This document shows, piece by piece, positions 44,315 to 52,966 of a stretch of 64,000 bases of DNA. This stretch comes from Saccharibacillus sacchari DSM 19268 (GTDB lineage Bacteria; Bacillota; Bacilli; Paenibacillales; Paenibacillaceae). Both the position numbers and the translations under genes were made by a program. The stretch is taken from positions 5,733,519 through 5,797,518 of the forward strand of contig NZ_KK073875.1 in assembly GCF_000585395.1 (NCBI RefSeq), given 5' to 3'. The notes beneath the pieces are model-generated. The model was not told the DNA's origin and did not search any database. It saw only the letters and a program-made list of their open reading frames with translations. Positions within the stretch are counted from its first letter, which is position 1. Each line of letters opens with the position of its first letter.

Positions 44315-46411
44315 TTAAGCTTCGTCTTTCAACGCATCGAGAATCTGGCGCGCCAACTTGTCTCCGATCGACAGGGGACGGAAATCCTCGACCGAAGCTT
44401 CGCGGATTTTCTTGAGCGATCCGAAATGCTTGAGCAGCGTTTGGCGTCGCTTCTCGCCGATGCCCGGAATCGAATCGAGCTTCGACGTCACCATCGACTT
44501 GGCGCGTTGTTCGCGGTGGAAGGAAATCGCGAAGCGGTGAACTTCGTCCTGGATGCGTTGAAGCAGATAGAATTCTTCGCTGTCCCGCGCCAATGGCACG
44601 ACCTCAGGCGGATCTCCGCTCATCAGCTGTGCCGTCCGGTGCTTGGAGTCTTTGACCAGGCCGGCAACCGGAACGCTGAGGCCCAATTCGTTTTCCAACA
44701 CGTCGATCGCGACGGAAATTTGGCCTTTGCCTCCGTCGACGAGGACCAAATCCGGCATCGGCAGATTTTCTTTGAGCACGCGCTCGTAGCGGCGGCGAAT
44801 GACCTCGCGCATCGTGGCGTAATCGTCCGCGCCTTTAACCGTACGGACTTTGTATTTGCGGTACTCCTGCTTGGCCGGCTTGCCGTCGAGGAAGACGACC
44901 ATGGCGGATACCGGGTTCGTGCCTTGGATATTCGAGTTGTCGAACGCTTCGACGCGATGCAGGCTGTCAAAACCCAATGCGTAGCCCAGACGATCGGCCG
45001 CGCCGCTGGTGCGTTCTTCGTTCCGCTCGATCAAGCGGAACTTTTCTTCCAGCGAGACGCGCGCATTTTCGCTGGCCATCTCGACCATTTTGCGTTTGGA
45101 GCCGCGTTTCGGTACAAGAGCCTTCACGTTCAGCCATTGTTGAAGCGCAGCGGCGCCGTTCAGATCGCCTAATCCGGAAGCGCCGGATTCGGACGCGTTT
45201 CCCGCTCCATTATTCGAATCTGCCGCGTATTCCGTCGCAGATTCCGCAACCAGCGGCATTTCCGCGGCCGCTTCGCCGTAGCGGGTTTCTTGCTGCGAAT
45301 TCGCCCCCTGCTCGCTTTGCGCTTCATCATCGCCGTCGTCTCCGTCCGCGTCGGCGGCTTCGTTCGCAGCCATGATATCGGCGCGCGAAGCGGCTTGCTG
45401 CGATCGCGCTTCGCCTTCAATTGCGATCGCTACGCCTTCTTCATTTGCCGGAAGCAGAATTTCTTGCGGCAATGCCGGATTATCGCTGTAGTACTGCGTC
45501 ACGTAAGACAGGAAATCCGCGTAGGCTTCGCCGTAAAACGGAAAGCTCGACGCATGGCGCTCGATCATTTTGCCTTGGCGGATGTACAGGATCTGCACGC
45601 ACATCCAGCCTTTGTCGACCGAATAGCCGAATACGTCGCGGTCTTTCTTGTCCGTGGCGTTGATCTTCTGCTTTTCCATGACCGCTTCGATATTCAGAAT
45701 CTGGTCGCGCAATTCTTTGGCGCGCTCGAAGTACAGGTCTTCGGCGGCCTCTTCCATTTTCCGGCGCAGTTCTTTCTTGATCTCTTCGTGGCTGCCTCCC
45801 AGAAAACGGGCGATCTCGTCGCGAATGCCGTCATACTGCTCTTTTTCGATGTCTTTGACGCACGGCGCCAGGCATTGGCCCATATGGTAATACAAGCAGA
45901 CTTCTTTCGGCATCACGCCGCATTTTCGCAGCGGGTACATGCGGTCGAGCAGCTTTTTGGTCTGCTGCGCGGCGTAAGCGTTCGGATAAGGACCGAAGTA
46001 GCGCGCTTTGTCTTTCAGCACCCGCCGCGTAACTTCCAGCTTCGGATGCTTCTCGTTCGTAATTTTAATGTAAGGAAACGTCTTGTCGTCTTTGAGCAGC
46101 ACGTTGTAACGCGGCTGGTGCAGCTTGATCAGGTTGCACTCCAGGATCAGAGCTTCCATGTTGCTCGACGTGACGATGTATTCGAAGTCTCGGATATCGA
46201 TAACGAGCCGCTGCGTTTTGCCTTCGTGGCTGCCCGTGAAGTAGGAGCGCACGCGGTTTTTCAAAATCTTGGCCTTGCCGACGTAAATGATGGTGCCTTC
46301 TCTATTTTTCATCAGGTAACAGCCCGGAAGTTCCGGCAGCAGCGCCAGCTTATCCCGAATATGCGCCAATGCTTTTTCTTGTTCCTGAATAGTTTCGAGG
46401 TGCGTATCCAA
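44315..46411 (-). CDS. uvrC: Excinuclease ABC subunit C
   Basis: 698 residues from a TTG at 46411 (GGAGG 11 nt upstream). The open frame runs 42 codons further, into a palindromic repeat, and is rejected. The GIY-YIG nuclease domain ([34 protein letters not shown]), Cys cluster ([13 protein letters not shown]), UVR motif, RNase H-like domain ([30 protein letters not shown]) and C-terminal HhH ([21 protein letters not shown]) are all present. An acidic Ala/Asp/Glu/Ser-rich insert of about 80 residues (about 335-415) interrupts the linker before KALVPKRG; it is absent from typical UvrC of about 600 residues. Makes both incisions in nucleotide excision repair. Confidence 0.95.
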   Translation of the reverse strand: MDTHLETIQEQEKALAHIRDKLALLPELPGCYLMKNREGTIIYVGKAKILKNRVRSYFTGSHEGKTQRLVIDIRDFEYIVTSSNMEALILECNLIKLHQPRYNVLLKDDKTFPYIKITNEKHPKLEVTRRVLKDKARYFGPYPNAYAAQQTKKLLDRMYPLRKCGVMPKEVCLYYHMGQCLAPCVKDIEKEQYDGIRDEIARFLGGSHEEIKKELRRKMEEAAEDLYFERAKELRDQILNIEAVMEKQKINATDKKDRDVFGYSVDKGWMCVQILYIRQGKMIERHASSFPFYGEAYADFLSYVTQYYSDNPALPQEILLPANEEGVAIAIEGEARSQQAASRADIMAANEAADADGDDGDDEAQSEQGANSQQETRYGEAAAEMPLVAESATEYAADSNNGAGNASESGASGLGDLNGAAALQQWLNVKALVPKRGSKRKMVEMASENARVSLEEKFRLIERNEERTSGAADRLGYALGFDSLHRVEAFDNSNIQGTNPVSAMVVFLDGKPAKQEYRKYKVRTVKGADDYATMREVIRRRYERVLKENLPMPDLVLVDGGKGQISVAIDVLENELGLSVPVAGLVKDSKHRTAQLMSGDPPEVVPLARDSEEFYLLQRIQDEVHRFAISFHREQRAKSMVTSKLDSIPGIGEKRRQTLLKHFGSLKKIREASVEDFRPLSIGDKLARQILDALKDEA

Positions 46412-46472
46412 TCTGTGTTCGACCTCCCTGTTTGCGTCCGATGTCTGACTTTCTCTGGGTGAGTGATTGTCG

Positions 46473-46646
46473 ATGAAGTTACGTGGAGCGGGAAGCGAGA
46501 AGACTGCGAGAGAAATTCGTTCAATTCGCTGTCTCACTTGGAAAAGTCGATTGAAATTTTTAATTGAAGTTTTCCAAGTTCAAAGGCGTCTTGAACTGAA
46601 TTTCTCTCTCCGTCTTCTCGCTTCCAGTCACGTTTAACTTTCTCGA
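46473..46646. repeat. Long hairpin element, GAGAAATTC family (copy 3) in the uvrC leader
   Basis: About 170 nt. Outer arms GAAGCGAGAAGACTGCGA and TCCGTCTTCTCGCTTC pair well; then GAGAAATTCGTTCAA and TTGAACTGAATTTCTC; inner CGCTGTCTCACTTGGAAAA and TTTTCCAAGTTCAAAGGCG. The inner blocks match the copies at 25.3 and 29.1 kb, while the outer arms do not. It lies between the proposed uvrC promoter and start codon. Confidence 0.8.
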
Positions 46647-46668
46647 CGGTTTGGAATGACTTTATTTT

Positions 46669-46697
46669 ATTATACGCCAAAAATGTCTGTATGACAC
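46669..46697 (-). promoter_or_regulatory. Candidate uvrC promoter
   Basis: On the minus strand GTGTCA (46692-46697) and TATAAT (46669-46674) with a 17-nt spacer. The resulting leader of about 250 nt would contain the whole hairpin element. Confidence 0.5.
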
Positions 46698-46756
46698 GAA
46701 AAGACGAACATGCGCTCTCCCTGCTCGCTCTCTTCGGTATGAACGCGAAAACGACA

Positions 46757-46791
46757 ACAAAAACCCCCGGCGGGTTGCCGGGGGTTCTGTT
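46757..46791 (-). terminator. trxA terminator
   Basis: On the minus strand AACCCCCGGCA and GCCGGGGGTTTTTGTTG form a very stable G+C-rich hairpin with a T-rich tail, 54 nt after the trxA stop. Confidence 0.93.
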
Positions 46792-46843
46792 TAGTCATGT
46801 CCGATTCGCTCTGTATGGAGCAGCATCGAGCATGACGTTGAAA

Positions 46844-47164
46844 TTACTCGTGTTTGGACAGTACGCCTTTCAGCGCTTCTTTGGAGTTTACGCCGATCAG
46901 TTTGTCGACCGGTTGTCCGTCCTTGAAGAAGATCATTGTAGGGATACTCATAACGCCGAAACGGGAAGCCGTTTCAGGGTTTTCGTCGACGTTGACTTTC
47001 GCGATTTTCACGTTCGCGCCAACTTCGCCGTCCAGCTCGTCAAGGATCGGAGCGAGCATTTTACAAGGTCCGCACCATGGTGCCCAGAAGTCAACCAGAA
47101 CGGTTCCTTCGCCAGCTTCCACTTCGGTTCCGAATGTTTGATCGGATACATTTACAATAGCCAC
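46844..47164 (-). CDS. trxA: Thioredoxin
   Basis: 106 residues from a GTG at 47164, chosen because AAGGAGG lies 8 nt upstream; a longer frame begins 19 codons earlier without a ribosome site. Active site WCGPC (C31, C34), conserved DFWAPWCGPCK, cis-proline in SIPTM and FKDGQPV are all standard. A general cytosolic disulfide reductase fed by thioredoxin reductase. A TATAAT at 47267-47272 (minus strand) is its likely -10 box. A single-gene transcription unit with its own terminator. Confidence 0.96.
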   Translation of the reverse strand: MAIVNVSDQTFGTEVEAGEGTVLVDFWAPWCGPCKMLAPILDELDGEVGANVKIAKVNVDENPETASRFGVMSIPTMIFFKDGQPVDKLIGVNSKEALKGVLSKHE

Positions 47165-47377
47165 GGAAAATTCCTCCTTAAGGTATGCTGCAAAATTTAT
47201 ATATGGTGTATGTGTATACACCGCAAATCGCCTAGTTAAAGATAACTTGCGCTTGTCTACCTGTCAATTATAACACGGATTTCCCGTTCCCGAAACAAAT
47301 AATTGTATGTTTTTATAAACATCTAACCTTTTGTAAGTGAAGATTGGATGAAGAAATCACTATGCCGAAGCCATGCC

Positions 47378-48325
47378 TCATCCCCGCTTATTTTCGCCCA
47401 GTACATGAATGGTTTCCACGAAAGGCGAGATTCGGTTCATCAAACGTTCTCCCTTGTACGCTTCTTCTCCGTCCTTGTTGGTAAAACTCAGGTGTTTGCC
47501 CAGATCGGACAGCGAATAGTTGGAGGTGTAGAACGTCGGCTTTCGATTCATGCGATGATTCAATATGGATCCGAGCACATGGTCGCGAACCCAGGGTCCC
47601 ATATTTTCCGCGCCGATGTCGTCAAAGATTAACAGATCGGTGTTTTTCATCAACTCGATCGTATCGCGCAGCTTTTCTCCGTCCTGAATCATCGATTTGA
47701 CGTCTTCCACGAAGTCGGGCATGTAGACGATCACGCCGGAATGGCCTTCCTTGGCCAGCTCATGCAGCAGATAACACATCAGGAATGTCTTGCCCGTACC
47801 GAACGGCCCTTGCAGATACAGCCCTTTTTTCTGAAGTCCGGAAGCTTTTGCTTGATCGATATAATCGAAAACCTGCATGACCGCCGACGAACGCACCGGA
47901 TCTTTGCGCATGATCTCGACATCGTCATAGCCTTCCTGTAAAGCGCGCTCGTCCACGTAAAAGCTCCGGATGCGGCTGCTGATTTGCTTATCGCGTTCAT
48001 GAGCCAGCTGCAAGTTGCACGGAGCTTTGTAATCCCGGATACGCCGCTGACCGTTCACATCGTCGACGCTCAATTTCGTATAATGACCTTGAAAATCATT
48101 CGGACAATTTTCTAGCCCCGGGCAATTGTCGCAATGTTTCTTTTCCTTCACGAATTCGTATAACCGACTGAGATTCCGAGTCAATTCCTGTTCGGCCAGA
48201 TCCGGGTAACGCAGCCTCAGTTGGCGAACTTCCGGTTCGTTCAAAATCTTCGTTTTCAAATCTTCGGTCCGCTGACGAATACGCGAGCCGCCCATTTGCT
48301 TGAGCACGTCTCCGATCGAATCCAT
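47378..48325 (-). CDS. dnaI: Primosomal protein DnaI (helicase loader)
   Basis: 315 residues from the ATG at 48325 (AAAGGAGG 8 nt upstream); the 70-codon upstream extension overlaps the end of dnaB in another frame and is rejected. The N-terminal helicase-binding domain contains the zinc cysteines CDNCPGLENC and APC. The C-terminal AAA+ domain has Walker A GPFGTGKT, Walker B LLIFDDIGAE and an arginine-finger region near GERLMNRIS. It loads the replicative helicase DnaC onto origin or fork DNA. It follows dnaB by 55 nt. Confidence 0.95.
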   Translation of the reverse strand: MDSIGDVLKQMGGSRIRQRTEDLKTKILNEPEVRQLRLRYPDLAEQELTRNLSRLYEFVKEKKHCDNCPGLENCPNDFQGHYTKLSVDDVNGQRRIRDYKAPCNLQLAHERDKQISSRIRSFYVDERALQEGYDDVEIMRKDPVRSSAVMQVFDYIDQAKASGLQKKGLYLQGPFGTGKTFLMCYLLHELAKEGHSGVIVYMPDFVEDVKSMIQDGEKLRDTIELMKNTDLLIFDDIGAENMGPWVRDHVLGSILNHRMNRKPTFYTSNYSLSDLGKHLSFTNKDGEEAYKGERLMNRISPFVETIHVLGENKRG

Positions 48326-48380
48326 TTCGTTTGACCTCCTTTCCAAAAAAGTAACGGCAATCCGTATCTCGAACAAACGA

Positions 48381-49889
48381 TTAACTCCGCGGCGTATTTT
48401 TGCTTGCTTTTCTTTGCTCAGCCAATCGCACGTATTCAGCAAACTCTTCATCGCTGACGGCGGTTTGCACCGGCGTGTTTTGCACGATCGGCAATTCCGG
48501 TTTGCCTCGGGCGGCTTTGCCTTGCGCGCGAGCACGGGAACCGTTTTGCGGTGCGGCTTGGCGCTTCGGATTGTTTTGATCGCGAATATACCGGACGGCT
48601 TTCTCGTAGGTGTCGATCTGCCGCAGCAGCATGTTGGAGGCGATCGAATCGACGAAGTTGCGGCTGATGCGTTGATCGCCGTCTTTACCGAGCAACGTGA
48701 CGAGGTAGTGGATCAGCACGTTGATGACTTCGCCGGGCAATTTGTAGCTCAGATCTATCTTGCTGAACATGTCGAGCCACGGTCCCGGAACGGTTCCGGG
48801 GAAAAAGTTGCGCAGCAGGCCGGTGTACGGCTCGTTGCGAAGCAACATATTATATTGGTGAATATCGCATTTCGACTGGAACTGCGCCGGGACTTCGAGG
48901 TAATACTCCATTTCCACGGCGTGTTCGACCGGCATGTCGTTCGCTGTTTCCGGTTCTTCCGGGCGAATGACCCGAGCGGCGCGAACCTGACGTTCTTCGG
49001 TACGTTTTGCCGTTTGCCGGAAAGTCAGATTGGCACGATTCTGGAGGTTGTCGAGCATCAACTCCCCATCGTTCGAGAAGATCCCCTCCTCGTCCAACAG
49101 GCGCACGATGTCCTCGACGTTCAGATCAAATTTGCGTGCGACGTGGTTGATCATGCCCATCTGTTCCCGATTATGCCGCAGTGCTTCGACGAATTGACGG
49201 TTGCGCGCGCCGCGCGGGAAATGCAGAATGACATCGGAATAATCGAACAACGGATCTTCGACCGGCATGTTTTTGCTTTGACGGCGGGCAGGCGAAGCTT
49301 CGGATAATGCCTGCTCCAACTCGTAGTCGATGACATGCGTATTCAGTTCGAAAATCTCGTAAAAAGGCTGCGAGATGTTTTCTTTGGCGGCACGCCCAAG
49401 CTCTCTAAACTCTTCCGGCTCCCCGCTCCAAAAACGCTCCTGCAACGCCAATACCGCGAACTTGCCGATCCGGTCGCGCAGAAGCAAAGTCAGATGCTGC
49501 GTCGCGAAAAAGTCGGACGGCGGAAGCGGCTGCTGAAGCTCGTATTCGTACATATACTGGTCCTGTTCAGGCACGTACAGACGATGCGTCTGAAGCAGCC
49601 CGACAGCCTCCAGTTTCGATGCGTTCTCGACCATCACCGTACGTCCCCGATCGTTCGGTTCGATGCCGAGTGTCAAAAACAATCCGCGCTGCGGCTCCGG
49701 TTTGGAGTACCCGGTCTGCTCCGCTGGCAGGTGCTGGGTCAGCAGGCGGTATAAAGCAATGGCGGACGTCCCAACCATCGGCTGGTAAACCAAGCTCAAC
49801 ATACGTTCGTCCAGATTGCTAAGGCTGAAATCGCGATACGTATAATAACGGTGATGTTCCGTGTAGTGTAACAAACTCTTCATGCGCAT
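48381..49889 (-). CDS. dnaB: Replication initiation and membrane attachment protein DnaB
   Basis: 502 residues. The N-terminal winged-helix (LSNLDERMLSLVYQPMVGTSAIALYRLL) and the C-terminal DnaB_2/DnaD-like domain (LLRNFFPGTVPGPWLDMFSKIDLSYKLPGEVINVLIHYLVTLLGKDGDQRISRNFVDSIASNML) match the Firmicute primosomal DnaB, not the helicase. A basic Ala/Arg/Gln tail follows. It remodels DNA and recruits helicase with DnaD and DnaI. GAGGGGG lies 10 nt before the ATG. Confidence 0.94.
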   Translation of the reverse strand: MRMKSLLHYTEHHRYYTYRDFSLSNLDERMLSLVYQPMVGTSAIALYRLLTQHLPAEQTGYSKPEPQRGLFLTLGIEPNDRGRTVMVENASKLEAVGLLQTHRLYVPEQDQYMYEYELQQPLPPSDFFATQHLTLLLRDRIGKFAVLALQERFWSGEPEEFRELGRAAKENISQPFYEIFELNTHVIDYELEQALSEASPARRQSKNMPVEDPLFDYSDVILHFPRGARNRQFVEALRHNREQMGMINHVARKFDLNVEDIVRLLDEEGIFSNDGELMLDNLQNRANLTFRQTAKRTEERQVRAARVIRPEEPETANDMPVEHAVEMEYYLEVPAQFQSKCDIHQYNMLLRNEPYTGLLRNFFPGTVPGPWLDMFSKIDLSYKLPGEVINVLIHYLVTLLGKDGDQRISRNFVDSIASNMLLRQIDTYEKAVRYIRDQNNPKRQAAPQNGSRARAQGKAARGKPELPIVQNTPVQTAVSDEEFAEYVRLAEQRKASKNTPRS

Positions 49890-50158
49890 CGGCGGATGTC
49901 CCCCTCTTGTCCTTGCAAAATTGCGCGTAAAAATAGATGTGCTCCTCGGAACGCGCCCTTGGCTGTGGACAGGTTCTTTGGAGCCCCTTCATTTTACCAC
50001 AATTCCTTCGGCATGAAAGGGCGGAAAGCACCCAAATTTCGAGGAATACAAACCAGCCGCTCATTCAGATGCGTTCGGGCTTCGGAATGCTTGTTTTCTT
50101 ATGAAGCGCGATTACAACGAGAGCTATTTTTAGGGAGGGGATTTTTTTGCAGAGTGAA
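49890..50158. other. Intergenic region between dnaB and hemQ
   Basis: No supported gene. It should hold the dnaB promoter on the minus strand; no clear hexamer pair was found. Overlapping frames on both strands are short and lack ribosome sites. Confidence 0.35.
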
Positions 50159-50188
50159 TTGCCCTTCTCTTCTCAATTGCGATACAAT
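50159..50188 (+). promoter_or_regulatory. Candidate hemQ promoter
   Basis: TTGCCC (50159-50164) and TACAAT (50183-50188) with an 18-nt spacer. The leader is about 100 nt. Confidence 0.5.
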
Positions 50189-50296
50189 GGAAAATGGGAG
50201 TTACCGGAAGTGTTTTTGCATCTGTACAGACGGATTTTTGCAGCAAGGTTTGTGAAAATCTCCACCATACAATTTGATTTGGGAGTGATACGATTC

Positions 50297-51043
50297 ATGA
50301 ATGAAGCTACGCTTACGCTTGAAGGTTGGTACTGTTTACACGATTTCCGCTCGATCGACTGGACGCTGTGGAAAGCGGCTGACCAGGAAGAACGTGCCGG
50401 AGCAATGGAAGACTTGGAAGAGTTCATGAAAGAGTTCTCCGTAACGGCCGAAGCCGGAACGGGCAGCACGGCGGTCTATTCGATCGTGGGACAAAAAGCC
50501 GATTTCGTGTTCATGTACCTGCGCGAAACGCTGGACGACTTGAACAAGCTGGAGACGGAATTCAACAAAACCGACTTCGCCAAGTTCACGAAAAAGGAAT
50601 ATTCCTACGTGAGCGTCGTGGAGCTTAGCAACTATCTGAGCAAAGAAGGCGAAGACCCGATGCAAAATCCGCAGATCATCGCTCGCCTGAAGCCGGAATT
50701 GCCGAAGTCCGCGCATATCTGCTTCTACCCGATGAACAAAAAGCGCGATCTGAACGACAACTGGTACATGCTGTCGATGGACGACCGCAAATCGATGATG
50801 CGCAGCCACGGCATGATCGGACGCGGCTACGCGGGCAAAGTAAAGCAAATCATCTCCGGCTCGGTCGGCTTTGACGATTGGGAATGGGGCGTTACGCTGT
50901 TCTCGGACGACGCGCTGCAGTTCAAGAAGCTGATTTATGAAATGAGATTCGACGAAGTCAGCGCCCGGTACGGAGAATTCGGGGCGTTTTACGTCGGGAA
51001 TTTATTGGATTGGGAAAAGGCCGTGGAGATGTTGAAGGTTTAA
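50297..51043 (+). CDS. hemQ: Coproheme decarboxylase HemQ
   Basis: 248 residues from the ATG at 50297 (GGGAGTGA upstream); the frame is open 50 codons earlier but that part crosses the promoter. The chlorite-dismutase-like fold is recognised by [30 protein letters not shown], the coproheme-pocket stretch [35 protein letters not shown] and [21 protein letters not shown]. It converts coproheme to heme b at the end of the Gram-positive heme pathway. Length matches B. subtilis HemQ (YwfI). A strong terminator follows. Confidence 0.95.
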   Translation: MNEATLTLEGWYCLHDFRSIDWTLWKAADQEERAGAMEDLEEFMKEFSVTAEAGTGSTAVYSIVGQKADFVFMYLRETLDDLNKLETEFNKTDFAKFTKKEYSYVSVVELSNYLSKEGEDPMQNPQIIARLKPELPKSAHICFYPMNKKRDLNDNWYMLSMDDRKSMMRSHGMIGRGYAGKVKQIISGSVGFDDWEWGVTLFSDDALQFKKLIYEMRFDEVSARYGEFGAFYVGNLLDWEKAVEMLKV

Positions 51044-51070
51044 CCGCAGCAGGCGGGAAAAAGGTTCGGG

Positions 51071-51116
51071 AAAGCGCTTGGGACGACTAGGTTGTCGTCT
51101 TAGGCGCTTTTTTTGC
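51071..51116 (+). terminator. hemQ terminator
   Basis: AAGCGCTTGGGACGAC and GTCGTCTTAGGCGCTT pair around TAGGTT, followed by TTTTTTT. Confidence 0.92.
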
Positions 51117-51148
51117 GTGCGTGGTGGGGAGTTTTGGAGCGTGCGTCC

Positions 51149-51250
51149 GGCGAAGTGTTCGGTTTCGTCGCTTCCTGTAATCGGGAAATTTCATTGGAAG
51201 GAAAACTCGCATCGGAAGCATAAGCAGGCTCTCCACTCGAACACTTCGCC
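51149..51250. repeat. Palindromic element with 13-bp inverted ends
   Basis: GGCGAAGTGTTCG (51149-51161) and CGAACACTTCGCC (51238-51250) are perfect complements. The interior holds TTTCGTCGCTTCC and ATAAGCAGGCTCTCCACT, which parallel parts of the 28.7-kb and 62.7-kb elements (TTTCGATCGCTT; CATAAGC; CTTCTCCACT). Probably another member of the same loose hairpin superfamily, with its own arm sequence. Confidence 0.65.
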
Positions 51251-51294
51251 TCCCGCAGGAACGCTGGGCACGTACGCATACTTAACGATAGAGC

Positions 51295-51338
51295 CGAAGC
51301 GCCCCGGATTTCAATCGTCCAGGGCGCTTCGCTTTTTC
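51295..51338 (+). terminator. Second hairpin terminator downstream of hemQ
   Basis: GAAGCGCCC (51296-51304) and GGGCGCTTC (51322-51330) flank a 17-nt loop and are followed by GCTTTTT. It may be a back-up terminator; no gene lies between the two. Confidence 0.65.
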
Positions 51339-51469
51339 CCGCCTGCTGCCGGGGTGGGAATGAAAAGGTAGAGCAAGCGATGGCTGCGCAATCGCTTTAA
51401 GCTCGGGGCGCGCTGTGCACGGGATTCGATGCGCCGCTGGCGGCGGCTGTCGAATCGGAAAAGGCGCGT

Positions 51470-51670
51470 AGCGAAAATGTGTACGAATCGTCAACATTTT
51501 GCGGCGCTAACTTCCTTTTTTGCTTTAAATGCTGACGTTTGGTCAACAATTTTTCCGAAATCACGCCATAATGAGCTTTACTATATAAATATGTTGATAT
51601 TTCATCAACATTTTCAAAAAATTAGCGCTTATTCTCGTAAAATGTGTGCGAATCGTCAACTTTCACGAGG
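51470..51670. repeat. Four-palindrome phased array (locus D)
   Basis: Units start at 51475, 51527, 51587 and 51640 (spacings 52, 60, 53). The core differs from loci A-C: AAAT-GTTGA...TCAAC-ATTT, clearest in unit 3 (ATGTTGA and TCAACAT around a 7-nt loop). Units 1 and 4 share GTGTRCGAATCGTCAAC. It lies between hemQ and the convergent sensor kinase gene. Confidence 0.72.
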
Positions 51671-51712
51671 GCAGGTGCTATTCGACGTTGATTTACCTTA
51701 TATAGAAACAAA

Positions 51713-52966
51713 TTACGCATAACTTCCGAACCTGGCTGTTACTTCGGCTCCGCCGGAAGGTACATTGCCCACGCTTAAGACTCCGCCGTGTTTTTCGCAT
51801 AGCAGCCGGCAGAGGTACAGGCCCAGGCCGAAGTGGGTGTCGGCTTCTTTGTCGCTGCCGCGATAGTACGGATCGGTTGCGCGCTTGAGCGCTTCCGGGG
51901 TGAAGCCGAGGCCGTCGTCGGTTATGGTGAAGGCAAAAGAATCGGGTGTTGTATGAAACGTGATTTGAATCGATTCGGTTGCGAAGCGTTCGGCGTTGGC
52001 GATTAGATTTTCGAATACGCGGAATACGATGCTGGAATCCAAGTTGAGGACGCCGGGCAGGATTTCGTTGGTTGTGATTGTTTTAGCGCCCGACAAGGAC
52101 TTGGCGATGTCTTGCAGTTCCTCGGCCAGTTCCGTCAGCTCGATTTCGCGTGGCTGAGGTTGTAGATCGTCAAGTTTTTGCACAGAAGTCATGGAGGTGA
52201 CGTAGCGCTCAAGTCGGTCGGCGTTTCGGCGGAGAGCCGAGATGGCGGACACGGTCTCTTCACGATCCAGATTGCCGGAGGGGTAAAAGTCGGCGAGCAG
52301 GTCGATACGGCCTTTTAACACGGATAGCGGAGTACGCAGGTCGTGTGAAAAGGCGGCGTTCAGGCGCTTGCGTTCCTCGGCGATTCGCCAGCTTTCGCGA
52401 TTGCTTTGTTCGAGGGCGGCGCGCATTTGTTCAAATGCTTCGCTGATGCGGCCAAATTCGTCACGACTGCGAATGCCGACGCGGAAGTCGAGGTCTCCAT
52501 TCGCTACACGATTGGCTGCTTCGATCATCGCTTGAAGCGGTTGACGAATGCGGCGGCGGTAGAACAGAAATAATCCGCCGCCGCATAACAAGATGGTGTA
52601 GAGATAAGGAGAAGCATATTGGACGAACAGGTAGAAAACGCCTTTCAGCTTATGAACGAACGTGAAATCAGCGAAACCTGGCGAAGATCGGTCATTTTCA
52701 TAAACCAGTCTTCGATCGCCGCTCCAATCGTCCGCGCCGACTTTGGTTGGTTGACCCTCTGCATTGATCGGTAGCATCTCGTAAGGAATCGAATCCCAAT
52801 AAGAAGCCTTTAAAATTCCGTATCGGCTCGATGCTTCATGCGTAGTCATTTGCGATAGCCAAACGACCCCGGACACCAATACCACGGTCAGCAACATAAA
52901 CTCGGTAAGTATGGAACGTGCCCCGAACTTTCTTGCCCGAATCGGTCTTGCATTCAAGATTTCCAT
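51713..52966 (-). CDS. Sensor histidine kinase (OmpR-partner type)
   Basis: About 417 residues. TM1 (FMLLTVVLVSGVVWL) and TM2 (PYLYTILLCGGGLFLFY) frame a sensor loop of about 75 residues. HAMP, the H-box AAFSHDLRTPLSVLKGRIDLL, N-box RVFENLIANAERFA, and G boxes DDGLGF and FGLGLYLCRLLCEKHGG follow. The start is either this ATG (52966) or one 18 nt upstream; both overlap the end of the regulator gene. The stimulus is unknown and no transporter lies next to the pair. Confidence 0.9.
   Translation of the reverse strand: MEILNARPIRARKFGARSILTEFMLLTVVLVSGVVWLSQMTTHEASSRYGILKASYWDSIPYEMLPINAEGQPTKVGADDWSGDRRLVYENDRSSPGFADFTFVHKLKGVFYLFVQYASPYLYTILLCGGGLFLFYRRRIRQPLQAMIEAANRVANGDLDFRVGIRSRDEFGRISEAFEQMRAALEQSNRESWRIAEERKRLNAAFSHDLRTPLSVLKGRIDLLADFYPSGNLDREETVSAISALRRNADRLERYVTSMTSVQKLDDLQPQPREIELTELAEELQDIAKSLSGAKTITTNEILPGVLNLDSSIVFRVFENLIANAERFATESIQITFHTTPDSFAFTITDDGLGFTPEALKRATDPYYRGSDKEADTHFGLGLYLCRLLCEKHGGVLSVGNVPSGGAEVTARFGSYA

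Noticed and set aside
46412-46537. Longer UvrC start at 46537
   Set aside because: The extra 42 residues are encoded by one arm of a repeat element and have no family match; the TTG at 46411 has a good ribosome site.
48326-48535. N-terminal extension of DnaI
   Set aside because: It overlaps the end of dnaB in another frame; the ATG at 48325 has AAAGGAGG upstream and matches the family N-terminus.
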